From Flavobacteriaceae bacterium (lineage in GTDB: Bacteria > Bacteroidota > Bacteroidia > Flavobacteriales > Flavobacteriaceae): 64,000 bases of DNA. A program made the position numbers and the translations under genes. This document shows positions 37,921 to 45,950 of the stretch, piece by piece. Each line of letters starts with the position of its first letter. The first letter of the stretch is position 1. The stretch is from positions 1 through 64,000 of the forward strand of contig JAURNV010000031.1 of NCBI GenBank assembly GCA_030830005.1, written 5' to 3'. The notes beneath the pieces were generated by a model. The model was not told where the DNA came from and made no database searches. It saw nothing but the letters and a program-made list of their open reading frames with translations.

Positions 37921-38505
37921 ATGGAACCCTATCGATGCGATTGGTGTTTATCAAATGCTACCTACGTATCCTATCACGATAACGAATGGGGGGTTCCCAT
38001 TTATGATGATCAAAAATTATTTGAGGCCCTACTACTCGAGACATTTCAGGCGGGTTTGTCTTGGTGGACTGTTTTAAGAAAACGAGAATGTTTCAGAGAA
38101 GCCTTTTATGATTTTAATGTAGGGCGTGTGGCTAAGATGACAACTTATGATCAAGAACGGTTGTTAAAAAACAATGGAATAATACGGAATAAAGGTAAAG
38201 TAGCAGCAGCGATCACAAATGCACAAGCATTTATCAAAATTCAAAAAGCGGTCGGGAGTTTTAGTGAGTTTATGTGGTCTTATACCAATGGAGTTCCCAT
38301 TCAAAATAGTTTTACACAAACACAAGAACTTCCACAAACCACAACTCTAGCCCAACAAATGAGCGATGATTTAAAAAAACAAGGCTTTAAGTATTTAGGC
38401 GGAATTACGATGTACGCACACATGCAGGCCGTGGGAATGGTCAACGACCACGTTGTAAATTGTTTTCGTCACAAAGAAGTAGCTGCGCTTAGTCTAAATA
38501 GCTAA
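37921..38505 (+). CDS. tag: DNA-3-methyladenine glycosylase I
   Basis: 194 residues, two bases after truB. The TAG start YRCDWCLSNATYVSYHDNEWG carries Zn ligands Cys6 and His19, and the C-terminal GMVNDHVVNCFRHKE has the His/Cys pair. ETFQAGLSWWTVLRKRECF is the base-binding pocket. It removes 3-methyladenine from DNA. It overlaps aat tail-to-tail by 17 bases. Confidence 0.95.
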   Translation: MEPYRCDWCLSNATYVSYHDNEWGVPIYDDQKLFEALLLETFQAGLSWWTVLRKRECFREAFYDFNVGRVAKMTTYDQERLLKNNGIIRNKGKVAAAITNAQAFIKIQKAVGSFSEFMWSYTNGVPIQNSFTQTQELPQTTTLAQQMSDDLKKQGFKYLGGITMYAHMQAVGMVNDHVVNCFRHKEVAALSLNS

Positions 38506-39121
38506 GGAACTCTTTTCGTGAGATAGGAGCTGCCCCCATACTTGCTAAATGGGCAGTAGGCACTTGACAATCAATAAGCTTATATTTATTTTTCTTTAGT
38601 TCACGCACAAGATATATCAAAGCCAACTTACTTGAATTGCTCGATTTTGAAAACATGCTTTCACCACAAAATATCTGGCCAATATCAATACCATAAAGTC
38701 CACCCACAAGCTCAGAGCCATCCCAAACCTCAACCGAATGGGCATGACCTTGTTCATGAAGCACTTCATAAACTTCCATTAGTCCAGGAGTAATCCACGT
38801 GCCTGTTTGCCCAAATCGCTTTACACGAGCACAAGCCTTAACTACCTCGTTAAATGCTTTATTAAAGGTGATTTCATACGTGTGGTTCCGCATAAATGCT
38901 TTCATGCTTTTTGAGACGTGAAGTTGATCTGGAAAAAGCACCATTCTTGGATCAGGACTCCACCAAATCAAAAAATCATCTTTTTCAAACCAAGGGAAAA
39001 TTCCCTTTTTATAGGCTAGTAACACTCTCTCGGGGCGCAAATCTCCTCCAACAGCAACTATGCCCTCTTTTGTGGCCAAGTGAGGCGAAGGAAAACGTAA
39101 TTCGTCCGATAAATGGTACAT
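38489..39121 (-). CDS. aat: Leucyl/phenylalanyl-tRNA-protein transferase
   Basis: 210 residues. Signature FPSPHLATKEGIVAVGGDL, LLAYKKGIFPWFEKDD, WWSPDPRMVLFPDQLHVS, GTWITPGLMEVYEVLHEQGH, GGLYGIDIGQIFCGESMFS and DCQVPTAHLASMGA. It adds Leu or Phe to N-terminal Arg or Lys for N-end-rule degradation by ClpAP. It starts 9 bases after the DUF3127 stop and is probably co-transcribed with it. Confidence 0.95.
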   Translation of the reverse strand: MYHLSDELRFPSPHLATKEGIVAVGGDLRPERVLLAYKKGIFPWFEKDDFLIWWSPDPRMVLFPDQLHVSKSMKAFMRNHTYEITFNKAFNEVVKACARVKRFGQTGTWITPGLMEVYEVLHEQGHAHSVEVWDGSELVGGLYGIDIGQIFCGESMFSKSSNSSKLALIYLVRELKKNKYKLIDCQVPTAHLASMGAAPISRKEFLSYLD

Positions 39122-39130
39122 ACTAAATGC

Positions 39131-39496
39131 CTAGAAAGGTAGATCGTCCGGCGTTTCATTTTCCGGAGCATCGGGCATGGTTTCGAATGGCGGTGCAGTA
39201 GGGGGCGCAGCAGTTGTTGCCTCGACTGAATCAACACGCCAGCCCTGGATAGAGTTAAAGTATTTAATTTCACCTTGAGGGCTTTGCCACTCACGTCCAC
39301 GAAGGTTAATTCCTACTTTGATGCGTTGGCCAACAACAAAAGTATCGAGTAATGCACATTTATCTTGTACAAATTCAACAAGAATATGTTGCGGGTATTG
39401 CTCTTCAGTTGTAAGCACTAATTCACGCTTTTGAAAGCCATTAGTTCCAAATTCTTTTGTTTCACCAATTTGTTTGATTTTTCCAGTAATTTCCAT
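39131..39496 (-). CDS. DUF3127 OB-fold-like protein
   Basis: 121 residues. The first ~90 residues are the DUF3127 domain (MEITGKIKQIGETKEFG; KRELVLTTEEQYPQHILVEF; RIKVGINLRGREW), which resembles an SSB-type OB fold. An Ala/Pro-rich linker and an acidic tail ending DDLPF follow; that tail is like the SSB C-terminal peptide (the SSB here also ends DDLPF), suggesting it docks on the same replication/repair partners. A -7 element TAAATTTG lies at 39519-39526. Confidence 0.85.
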   Translation of the reverse strand: MEITGKIKQIGETKEFGTNGFQKRELVLTTEEQYPQHILVEFVQDKCALLDTFVVGQRIKVGINLRGREWQSPQGEIKYFNSIQGWRVDSVEATTAAPPTAPPFETMPDAPENETPDDLPF

Positions 39497-39518
39497 GCGA
39501 TGGGTAATATTGCTCTTA

Positions 39519-39526
39519 CAAATTTA
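39519..39526 (-). promoter_or_regulatory. -7 element for DUF3127-aat
   Basis: TAAATTTG on the minus strand matches TAnnTTTG, 22 bases before the ATG at 39496. No clear -33 box. Confidence 0.4.
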
Positions 39527-39575
39527 CTTAATTTATAAAGAATATAAAGAATGAAAATACACTATATTCGTAACC

Positions 39576-40748
39576 ATGAGCATTGATTTCTCTCTACTAA
39601 ATCAACAATACATACGTATTACAGGATTTGTCCTTGTTTTAAGCTTTGTTGGTATTGTGCTTTGGAACACAAATACACTTATTCAGCGTATTCAACAAGA
39701 TGAACGTAATCAAATGGAACTTTGGGGATTGGCACAGCAAGAACTAGCTTACAACACTGATCTAAGCCAACCTATAGACCCCGTAACCTTTGAAATACTC
39801 ACTAGCGAAAACAAAATTCCCATGATAGTGGTTGACGTTGAAGAAAAATTGCTCTTTTCAAATAATATAAATGAAAAGAAGCTAGCCAAAGACTCTCTTG
39901 TTTATACTCAAGAACTCATTTATGAATTTAGTGCTGAGAATACACCTATTGAAATTATGTACAATGAAAGTTTGTATCAAAAAATGTATTACGGCCAATC
40001 AAAACTAATTCGTCAATTGCGATACTATCCCGTTGCCTTTCTTATAATTATTGTTCTTTTAGGAGGGCTTTTAGCAGCTTTCTTCAAAAGTTCGCAGCAG
40101 GCTGTTGAAAACAAACTTTGGACTGGAATGGCAAAGGAAACTGCTCATCAGTTAGGCACCCCTATTTCATCACTATTAGGGTGGATGGTTCTTTTAGAAA
40201 ATGATGTCAAACCAGAAATTTTGAAGCAAATCAATAGTGATATCCATCGACTGGAAACTATAAGTGCGCGTTTTTCAAAAATTGGTTCCATGCCGCAACG
40301 AAAAAAAATCTTGCTAAGTACGGTTGTTTATGGGATAACCGAATACATGGAAATTAGGATGCCCAAAAAAGTTTCATTGAATGTGCAAATAAGTGGTTTG
40401 GAGCAAGAAGTTGAAATTAATCCAGAACTCATAGCTTGGGTGCTTGAAAATCTTATAAAAAATAGCATCGACGCTATAAGAGGAAAAGGTGAAATAACAC
40501 TTTCTGTAAGTTGGGACACGACAGCAATTATTTTAGTGCGGGATACTGGAAATGGAATTCCTAAAAAACTTCAAAACAAAATTTTTAGTCCCGGAGTTAC
40601 AACCAAAAAAAGAGGTTGGGGACTAGGGCTTTCATTAGCTAAGCGAATTGTAGAACAATACCATAAAGGCAAATTAAGTCTTGTGGAAAGTTCTGAAAAC
40701 GGGACAGCTTTTGAAGTTAAACTACCCCTTACACAAATGCAGCGCTGA
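39576..40748 (+). CDS. Orphan membrane sensor histidine kinase
   Basis: 390 residues. Membrane segments at about 14-32 and 148-168 flank a ~110-residue periplasmic sensor. The phosphoacceptor helix is MAKETAHQLGTPISSLLGW with His191, a form frequent in Bacteroidota orphan kinases. The ATPase domain has ENLIKNSIDAIRGKGE, VRDTGNGIPKKLQNKIFSPG and GWGLGLSLAKRIVEQ. No response regulator is adjacent, so the target is unknown. It overlaps the HIT gene tail-to-tail by 20 bases. Confidence 0.9.
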   Translation: MSIDFSLLNQQYIRITGFVLVLSFVGIVLWNTNTLIQRIQQDERNQMELWGLAQQELAYNTDLSQPIDPVTFEILTSENKIPMIVVDVEEKLLFSNNINEKKLAKDSLVYTQELIYEFSAENTPIEIMYNESLYQKMYYGQSKLIRQLRYYPVAFLIIIVLLGGLLAAFFKSSQQAVENKLWTGMAKETAHQLGTPISSLLGWMVLLENDVKPEILKQINSDIHRLETISARFSKIGSMPQRKKILLSTVVYGITEYMEIRMPKKVSLNVQISGLEQEVEINPELIAWVLENLIKNSIDAIRGKGEITLSVSWDTTAIILVRDTGNGIPKKLQNKIFSPGVTTKKRGWGLGLSLAKRIVEQYHKGKLSLVESSENGTAFEVKLPLTQMQR

Positions 40749-41121
40749 TATTCTGGGTTAGTTCTTGCATTTCTTCCTTAGTTAAGGACAACTTTTTTTG
40801 AAAAGTAGCATCTGCCATTTCATTTAACGGTATTAAATGTACATGCACATGAGGCACTTCCAGTCCAATAACAGTTAACCCTATCCGCTTGCAGGGCACT
40901 GCTTTCTTAACAGCAAATGCCACACGACGGCTGAATTGCATCAGCGCTAAATAGGCTTCCTGATTTAAATCGAATAATTTGTCCTCTTCTTTCTTAGGTA
41001 CGCAAAGGGTGTGCCCAATAGCGTTTGGGTTGATATCCAAAAAAGCAATATGATTTGCGTCCTCTGCAACAATGTAAGCAGGTAATTCTCCTGCAATAAT
41101 TCGACTAAAAATAGAAGGCAT
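40729..41121 (-). CDS. HIT-family nucleotide hydrolase
   Basis: 130 residues. The catalytic motif HVHVHLIP lies near residue 95 (LEVPHVHVHLIPLNEM), with the early FLDINPNAIGHTLCVPK block. It acts on nucleoside phosphoramidates or dinucleotides such as AppppA by family knowledge. The ATG shares one base with the greA stop, so the two are translationally coupled, a common Flavobacteria pair. Confidence 0.93.
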   Translation of the reverse strand: MPSIFSRIIAGELPAYIVAEDANHIAFLDINPNAIGHTLCVPKKEEDKLFDLNQEAYLALMQFSRRVAFAVKKAVPCKRIGLTVIGLEVPHVHVHLIPLNEMADATFQKKLSLTKEEMQELTQNISAAFV

Positions 41122-41594
41122 TAGCGTTCGATTGAAAGAATTTCGAATTTGAGCGTACCATTTGGAACCGTCATTTCGGCTATATCTCCAACAGATTTCC
41201 CTAAAAGTCCTTTTCCAATGGGTGAATTGACCGAAATTTTTCCAGATTTTAAATCGGCTTCGCTTTCAGCAACAAGGATATAATTCATTTCCATGTTGTT
41301 GGCCAGATTTTTAATCCGAACCTTAGAAAGCACTAAAACTTTAGAAACATCTAACTGCGACTCATCAATAAGTCGTGCAGTAGAAAGTGTTTCTTCTAAT
41401 TTGGCAATCTTCATTTCGAGTAACCCTTGTGCTTCTTTAGCAGCGTCGTACTCGGCGTTTTCACTCAAATCTCCCTTGTCGCGTGCTTCGGCTATTGCCT
41501 GTGACGCAAGAGGGCGCTCAACATCTTTTAGATGATTTAGCTCTTCTCGTAATTTTTTTAGCCCTTCGGCTGTATAATATGAAACTGTACTCAT
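41121..41594 (-). CDS. greA: Transcript-cleavage factor GreA
   Basis: 157 residues from ATG 41594 (MSTVSYYTAEGLKKLREEL); upstream in-frame codons to 41684 overlap the divergent gene and lack similarity. The N-terminal coiled coil has the catalytic acidic tip ARDKGDLSENAEYDAAKEAQ. The C-terminal FKBP-like domain starts near 85 (KVRIKNLANNMEMNYILV; SVNSPIGKGLLGKSVGD). It rescues backtracked RNA polymerase by stimulating transcript cleavage. Confidence 0.96.
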   Translation of the reverse strand: MSTVSYYTAEGLKKLREELNHLKDVERPLASQAIAEARDKGDLSENAEYDAAKEAQGLLEMKIAKLEETLSTARLIDESQLDVSKVLVLSKVRIKNLANNMEMNYILVAESEADLKSGKISVNSPIGKGLLGKSVGDIAEMTVPNGTLKFEILSIER

Positions 41595-41675
41595 TGGGGT
41601 ATAGTTAAAAAAATCCCTTATTTTTAAGGGATGACTGCAAATATACGATTTTCCTTTTTCTTTCGTTTTCCTTGG

Positions 41676-42089
41676 GTGAGACACACGACATTAGTACTGT
41701 TTTTAGTTTTTTTTGGTTGCTCAAAAAACAGTGTAGAGCGCAATCCGTATTTATACGAAACCCGCTTTGATCAGACCTTAAATTTGACACTCCCCGCTTT
41801 TAACAATTTAAACTACCAAGGGGGTAGTTTGTACTGGGCAAATGGAGGGATTAAGGGATTGCTCCTTTTCAATTTAGCGGGGACGATTATGGCATGGGAA
41901 GCCAGTTGTCCCAATCATGCGCCAAGCAGTTGTTCTACTGTGCAAATAAATGGCGTTACGGCATCTTGTCTATGCGAAGACTTTCAATACAGTTTGGCAA
42001 CAGGGCAGCCCCTAACAGAAGGAGCTACCTATAGCCTACTATTTTATAAGGTTCAGCAAAACGGAACTTTGTTACGTGTTTATAATTAA
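41676..42089 (+). CDS. Rieske-like lipoprotein with altered cluster ligands
   Basis: 137 residues from a GTG at 41676, which gives a clean lipoprotein signal (VRHTTLVLFLVFFGC); the frame is also open from an ATG at 41631. The fold resembles a small Rieske domain: SCPNHAPSSCSTV, then VTASCLCEDFQYSLATGQPL. The first ligand box CxxH-like CPNH (normally CxH) is shifted, and the second (normally CxxH) is CLCED without His. It may bind metal in another way or be structural. It faces greA across 81 bases and overlaps the TonB receptor stop by 4 bases. Confidence 0.72.
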   Translation: MRHTTLVLFLVFFGCSKNSVERNPYLYETRFDQTLNLTLPAFNNLNYQGGSLYWANGGIKGLLLFNLAGTIMAWEASCPNHAPSSCSTVQINGVTASCLCEDFQYSLATGQPLTEGATYSLLFYKVQQNGTLLRVYN

Positions 42090-44293
42090 AAAATCAATGT
42101 AATGCCCATCAGAAAATGACGCCCTGCTTGGGGGTAATATCCAACTCCTTCAATGGTAGTTACAATTCCTGGATTGGTAAAATCATCATCATATGTATAA
42201 AAGTATCCATTTGAACTATATTTTTCATTGAAAATATTGTAGATATGAGCATTTATGTCTAATTGTGGGCCATTGGCATTATTTAGTAAGGTTGCCTGAA
42301 ACTGAATGTCATGAACTGAGTAGCTTTCTAATTTTGACAGTTCTGCATTTATATTACCCATGTACTGCTCTCCAACATATTTACTCCCTATTGAAATAGA
42401 CCAACTTTCTTGATTGTATGTAAGTTGATTGGCAGCAATTAATGAAGGTGAATAAGATAAATGCGTCTCACCAAGTTCTTCTAACTTTCCGTTACGTTCA
42501 AAATATTTATACTTATTTCTGTTTTTACTCCACGAAAAATTGGCTTGCCAATTCCAGTTAGTTGCTACTGCCCAACCGCCTTCAATTTCGAGCCCTTGTC
42601 GGTAACTATCGCCAGAATTTTCTCGAACAGGCGCCCCAACGTTATCAATGGCACCAGTTAAAACCAATTGGTTTTTGTACCCCATATAGTAAAGGTTAGC
42701 GTTTAAAAAAGCCGCTTTGGATTTCCACCGCCATCCCAACTCAAAATCATTGAGTTCTTCAGGAACAGGATTTCCGTTTTCATAATCGGTACGATTAGGT
42801 TCTTTATGAGCTTTGGCGTATGACACATAAAACTGAAGTGCCTCGTGAGGCTTATACACTACACCTGCTTTGGGGTTAAAAAAGGTGTGTGCATCATTTA
42901 CCAAAATGGCCGTTGGGCCTGCAAGTTCACCTATTGCGTTATAATCAATCCAACGTAGCTGTGTGTCTACGTAAAGGTTCCATTGGTTACTCAGAGCAAT
43001 GTTCCACTTGGCAAAAATATTACTGTCTTTCTTTTTGCCTATGTTCTCATAGAAACGGTGATTGGGATTAACGCTTGCCCTATTTGCCCAAACAAGTGAC
43101 CCAAAATGCAAACCCTCGTAGCGACTAAAATAAGCTCCGGCATGTAGTAGGTGATTCCCTTTTTGGTGATAAAACAAAAGACTGGCAACATAAAAATCGT
43201 TATCTAACCATTTGCGAACCACATTCTCAGTTTGTGTAACAGGCTGCCCATTAATACTCAATTGAGGTAGCTTTAGGTATTCGTAGGAAATCTCGTTTCC
43301 AAAAGTTACATTCTGAACGTTCCATAGGTCGTAAAATTCTTCGTAATAGCCTGCTCCATGTGTGTAATTTAGCCCCAAAGAAATTCGTGAGAAATTGCTT
43401 AGGCGTTGTTCAATATGAAGTTGTGTGTGGTCTTGCATGTAATTATCCACTTGATTATCATAATACCCTTGAAAGTTTCCGTTATCATCATATTGTATAC
43501 CTGCAGGATTATAAGTTCTATCGTTTTCTAAAGTAACCGCATCAATGCCATACCATGCTTGGTACGTACGCTCTTTTCCGCCAAAAGTCAATGCCTTTAT
43601 TTTGGTATTGGCAGCGGTATAGGTTCCTTGCAAAAAATAGCCTTTGAGTTGTGATGAAGCTCTATTTATGTAGCCGTCAGAGCTGATGTTAGACAGACGA
43701 CCACTAAACTCAAAACCACTTTTTGTAATTCCGGTAGAAAATTTAATGGTGTTTTTAAAGGTATTAAAACTTCCAATACTCGACGAAAGCTGCGCAAAGG
43801 GGCTTTCATAAGCCTTGTCTGTCAATATGTTGATGCTTGCACCAAAGGCACCCGCACCGTTTGTGGAAGTACCCCCACCACGTTGTACTTGTAAATCTTC
43901 AACAGAAGAGGCAAAGTCAGCCAGATTTACCCAAAATGTGCCATGCGATTCGGAATCGTTCAAGGCAATTCCGTTAATCGTTACATTTACCCTAGTGGCA
44001 TCGCTGCCGCGCACACGTATTCCGGTATATCCTACTCCAGCTCCAGCATCACTTGTTGTAACCACGCTAGGGGAAAAACGCAACAAAACAGGAAGGTCTT
44101 TCCCAATGTTTTGTTTGTTAAGCTCCTCTTTAGAAATATTTGTAAAAGCTATTGGTGTGTTTTCATTTGCTCTGAGTGCACTCACTGTAACAGATTTTAA
44201 AGCTACAGTCTTAACATTTAATGTATCTATATTAGGATTGGCTTGCTGTGCTATCGAACTACTTGCAAGCATTAGTATAATAATGGTTTTCAT
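42086..44293 (-). CDS. TonB-dependent receptor under TPP riboswitch control (probable thiamin uptake)
   Basis: 735 residues. Signal peptide (IIILMLASSSIAQQ), plug at about 40-160 (DLPVLLRFSPSVVTTSDAG; GIRVRGSDATRVNVTINGI; LQVQRGGGTSTNG; AFGASINILTDK), then a barrel ending HFLMGITLIF. The plug type resembles iron and vitamin receptors rather than SusC. A TPP riboswitch lies directly in front, so the substrate is likely thiamin or a phosphate ester (inference). It is the last gene of the PnuT/NadR-like/DUF4301 run. Confidence 0.9.
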   Translation of the reverse strand: MKTIIILMLASSSIAQQANPNIDTLNVKTVALKSVTVSALRANENTPIAFTNISKEELNKQNIGKDLPVLLRFSPSVVTTSDAGAGVGYTGIRVRGSDATRVNVTINGIALNDSESHGTFWVNLADFASSVEDLQVQRGGGTSTNGAGAFGASINILTDKAYESPFAQLSSSIGSFNTFKNTIKFSTGITKSGFEFSGRLSNISSDGYINRASSQLKGYFLQGTYTAANTKIKALTFGGKERTYQAWYGIDAVTLENDRTYNPAGIQYDDNGNFQGYYDNQVDNYMQDHTQLHIEQRLSNFSRISLGLNYTHGAGYYEEFYDLWNVQNVTFGNEISYEYLKLPQLSINGQPVTQTENVVRKWLDNDFYVASLLFYHQKGNHLLHAGAYFSRYEGLHFGSLVWANRASVNPNHRFYENIGKKKDSNIFAKWNIALSNQWNLYVDTQLRWIDYNAIGELAGPTAILVNDAHTFFNPKAGVVYKPHEALQFYVSYAKAHKEPNRTDYENGNPVPEELNDFELGWRWKSKAAFLNANLYYMGYKNQLVLTGAIDNVGAPVRENSGDSYRQGLEIEGGWAVATNWNWQANFSWSKNRNKYKYFERNGKLEELGETHLSYSPSLIAANQLTYNQESWSISIGSKYVGEQYMGNINAELSKLESYSVHDIQFQATLLNNANGPQLDINAHIYNIFNEKYSSNGYFYTYDDDFTNPGIVTTIEGVGYYPQAGRHFLMGITLIF

Positions 44294-44309
44294 TTGCTTT
44301 AAGGCAAAT
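44292..44309 (-). promoter_or_regulatory. Hairpin over the receptor start codon
   Basis: In the mRNA, atttgc (44309-44304) and gcaaat (44297-44292) pair around cttaaa; the last two stem bases are the first two of the ATG. Such a 6-bp stem would hinder initiation and may be the output of the riboswitch. Confidence 0.45.
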
Positions 44310-44339
44310 AAAGGGGTGTTATTTACAATGGATTTAAGT

Positions 44340-44420
44340 TAAACAATTCCTTGGCAGCATTACCTGCCCAGGTTCAATGGGTATAATCTCAGCCGTTGGG
44401 CACCCCTAGAGACAGGAGCA
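44340..44420 (-). ncRNA. TPP riboswitch (THI element)
   Basis: On the minus strand the conserved core is complete and in order: GGGGTGCC (44406-44399), GGCTGAGA, TACCC, AACCTG (44374-44369), GGTAATG (44364-44358), and a closing GCTGCC-AAGGAA. This is the thiamin pyrophosphate aptamer. It ends 47 bases before the receptor ATG and begins 13 bases after the DUF4301 stop. No T-rich terminator follows, so translation control is more likely. Confidence 0.93.
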
Positions 44421-44432
44421 AAAGTATGAAAA

Positions 44433-45950
44433 TTATTGTGATTGATGCATAGGACGCAACAAATCATTAACCGTTTTTACAGGATTAAACGTCCGCGAAG
44501 GAACCTCAACCAAAATCGTGTTCCAGTTAGCCATGGAACCATTCCAAAGACCAGGACGCTCAAGCACTTTTATCGCAACTCCATCGACAGATTTTTGGGT
44601 AGTAAAATAGGCGTCGTAATCTATAAATTTAGTTAAGTCGTACTTGTTGCCCTCATAGTCATGTGTTGCACAAACAATATCTGTTGGATTGAAGTGGGAA
44701 CTGCTTTTAAAAAGGCTTTTTTGATGATTATTATCCATATCTACTTGTGCGCTTTCAACAATCTGAAGACTTCGTTCATTATTTTTTTCAACCCAAAAAG
44801 GGCCACCACCTGGTTCACCCTCATTTTTTACCACACCACACACCCGCAAGGGCCTGTTAAGTTTTTGCTTTAAAAACAGGATCAGTTTATTGCCCAACAG
44901 CGCTTGAGGAACTTCTACATTGAGCTTTTCTTGCACAAAGGCTTTTATTTCAATAAGGTTTATTTCTTCCTCTTCATTTAGTGCGCGGCAGTAATTAAAA
45001 ATTTGATGTTGTAATGATATCAATAGCCCAGCCAGCATTTTCTTATATCGAGCCAATTGAACGTGGTATTTTTTGACAGAAACATTGTCAATATTAGATA
45101 TGAAGATGATTTGCTCTTGCATGTCATTAAGGACTCCAATAAGCGACCCATGCCCAGCTGCCCTAAAAACGAGTTTGCCTTTTTTATCACGAACTGGAGT
45201 GCCGTTTTGAAAAACAGCTAAAGTATCTGTATTCCTTTTTTGATTTGAAAAAGATAGATTGGTATTGACATTATAGGCCTCTAACTTTTTAATGGTTTTA
45301 GAAAGGTGCTGTTTAAAAATTGCTGTTTTTGAAGGAGGGACCGAAAAGTGAATGTTCATTTTCTTATGGTTTACCATAAATTCTTTTGAAAACATCAACT
45401 GTTCTTCAGCAGCAGTTCGCACCGAGTCTTTATACTTGTGAAAAGGCACAAGAGCCTTGGGCAAATTTCCTAGTATTTTAACAATATAAACTATAAATTG
45501 ATACCTATAATCCGTTTTAAATGTCCCATTTTCAGTTTCAGACACAGCATTTCTTGCCTGTTTGTAAAATGGGAATTTTTCAATACCCCCTAAAAATACA
45601 CCAAGCTTATATGACTTATTATAATTAAGATAGCTGACAAGGGTTTCTTTTTCAGGATTATATTTTTCCAAAAAATAGTGAAGAAACTTAAACATTCGTG
45701 TTGCCAGTCCAGAGGCTGGTATAAACCTAGCAACAGAAAAATTTCTTTTCTCATTTTCAAAAACTGAGACGTAGTTGCCAACCTCGCTTTCAGTGAGGGA
45801 CATGATTCCGTCATCGGTTGCTGCAGGACGGTGAAGCTTTGTAAAATTTGAGCCTTTTTGCAACAAACTTAACTGTTGCAAAGCCTCTTTCTCAGCTATA
45901 CCAACTTTGCTTAAAACCTCCCTATCGAGTTGCGTAAACTTATGGTTCAT
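44433..45950 (-). CDS. DUF4301 protein, nucleotidyltransferase-like
   Basis: 505 residues, no signal peptide. RFIPASGLATRMFKFL (about 76-91) resembles the sugar-nucleotide pyrophosphorylase loop (GxGTRM). FRAAGHGSLIGVLND followed by IIFISNIDNVSVKKYH (near 265-300) resembles the UDP-sugar pyrophosphorylase GGHGAL and NIDN blocks. RVCGVVKNEGEPGGGPFWV near 377 is also conserved-looking. I read it as a GT-A-type nucleotidyltransferase of unknown substrate. It overlaps the NadR-like gene by ATGA and sits just before the riboswitch. Confidence 0.75.
   Translation of the reverse strand: MNHKFTQLDREVLSKVGIAEKEALQQLSLLQKGSNFTKLHRPAATDDGIMSLTESEVGNYVSVFENEKRNFSVARFIPASGLATRMFKFLHYFLEKYNPEKETLVSYLNYNKSYKLGVFLGGIEKFPFYKQARNAVSETENGTFKTDYRYQFIVYIVKILGNLPKALVPFHKYKDSVRTAAEEQLMFSKEFMVNHKKMNIHFSVPPSKTAIFKQHLSKTIKKLEAYNVNTNLSFSNQKRNTDTLAVFQNGTPVRDKKGKLVFRAAGHGSLIGVLNDMQEQIIFISNIDNVSVKKYHVQLARYKKMLAGLLISLQHQIFNYCRALNEEEEINLIEIKAFVQEKLNVEVPQALLGNKLILFLKQKLNRPLRVCGVVKNEGEPGGGPFWVEKNNERSLQIVESAQVDMDNNHQKSLFKSSSHFNPTDIVCATHDYEGNKYDLTKFIDYDAYFTTQKSVDGVAIKVLERPGLWNGSMANWNTILVEVPSRTFNPVKTVNDLLRPMHQSQ

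Noticed and set aside
43815-44342. 175-codon open frame antisense to the receptor plug and riboswitch edge
   Set aside because: Caused by the codon pattern of the receptor gene; no motif or promoter supports it.
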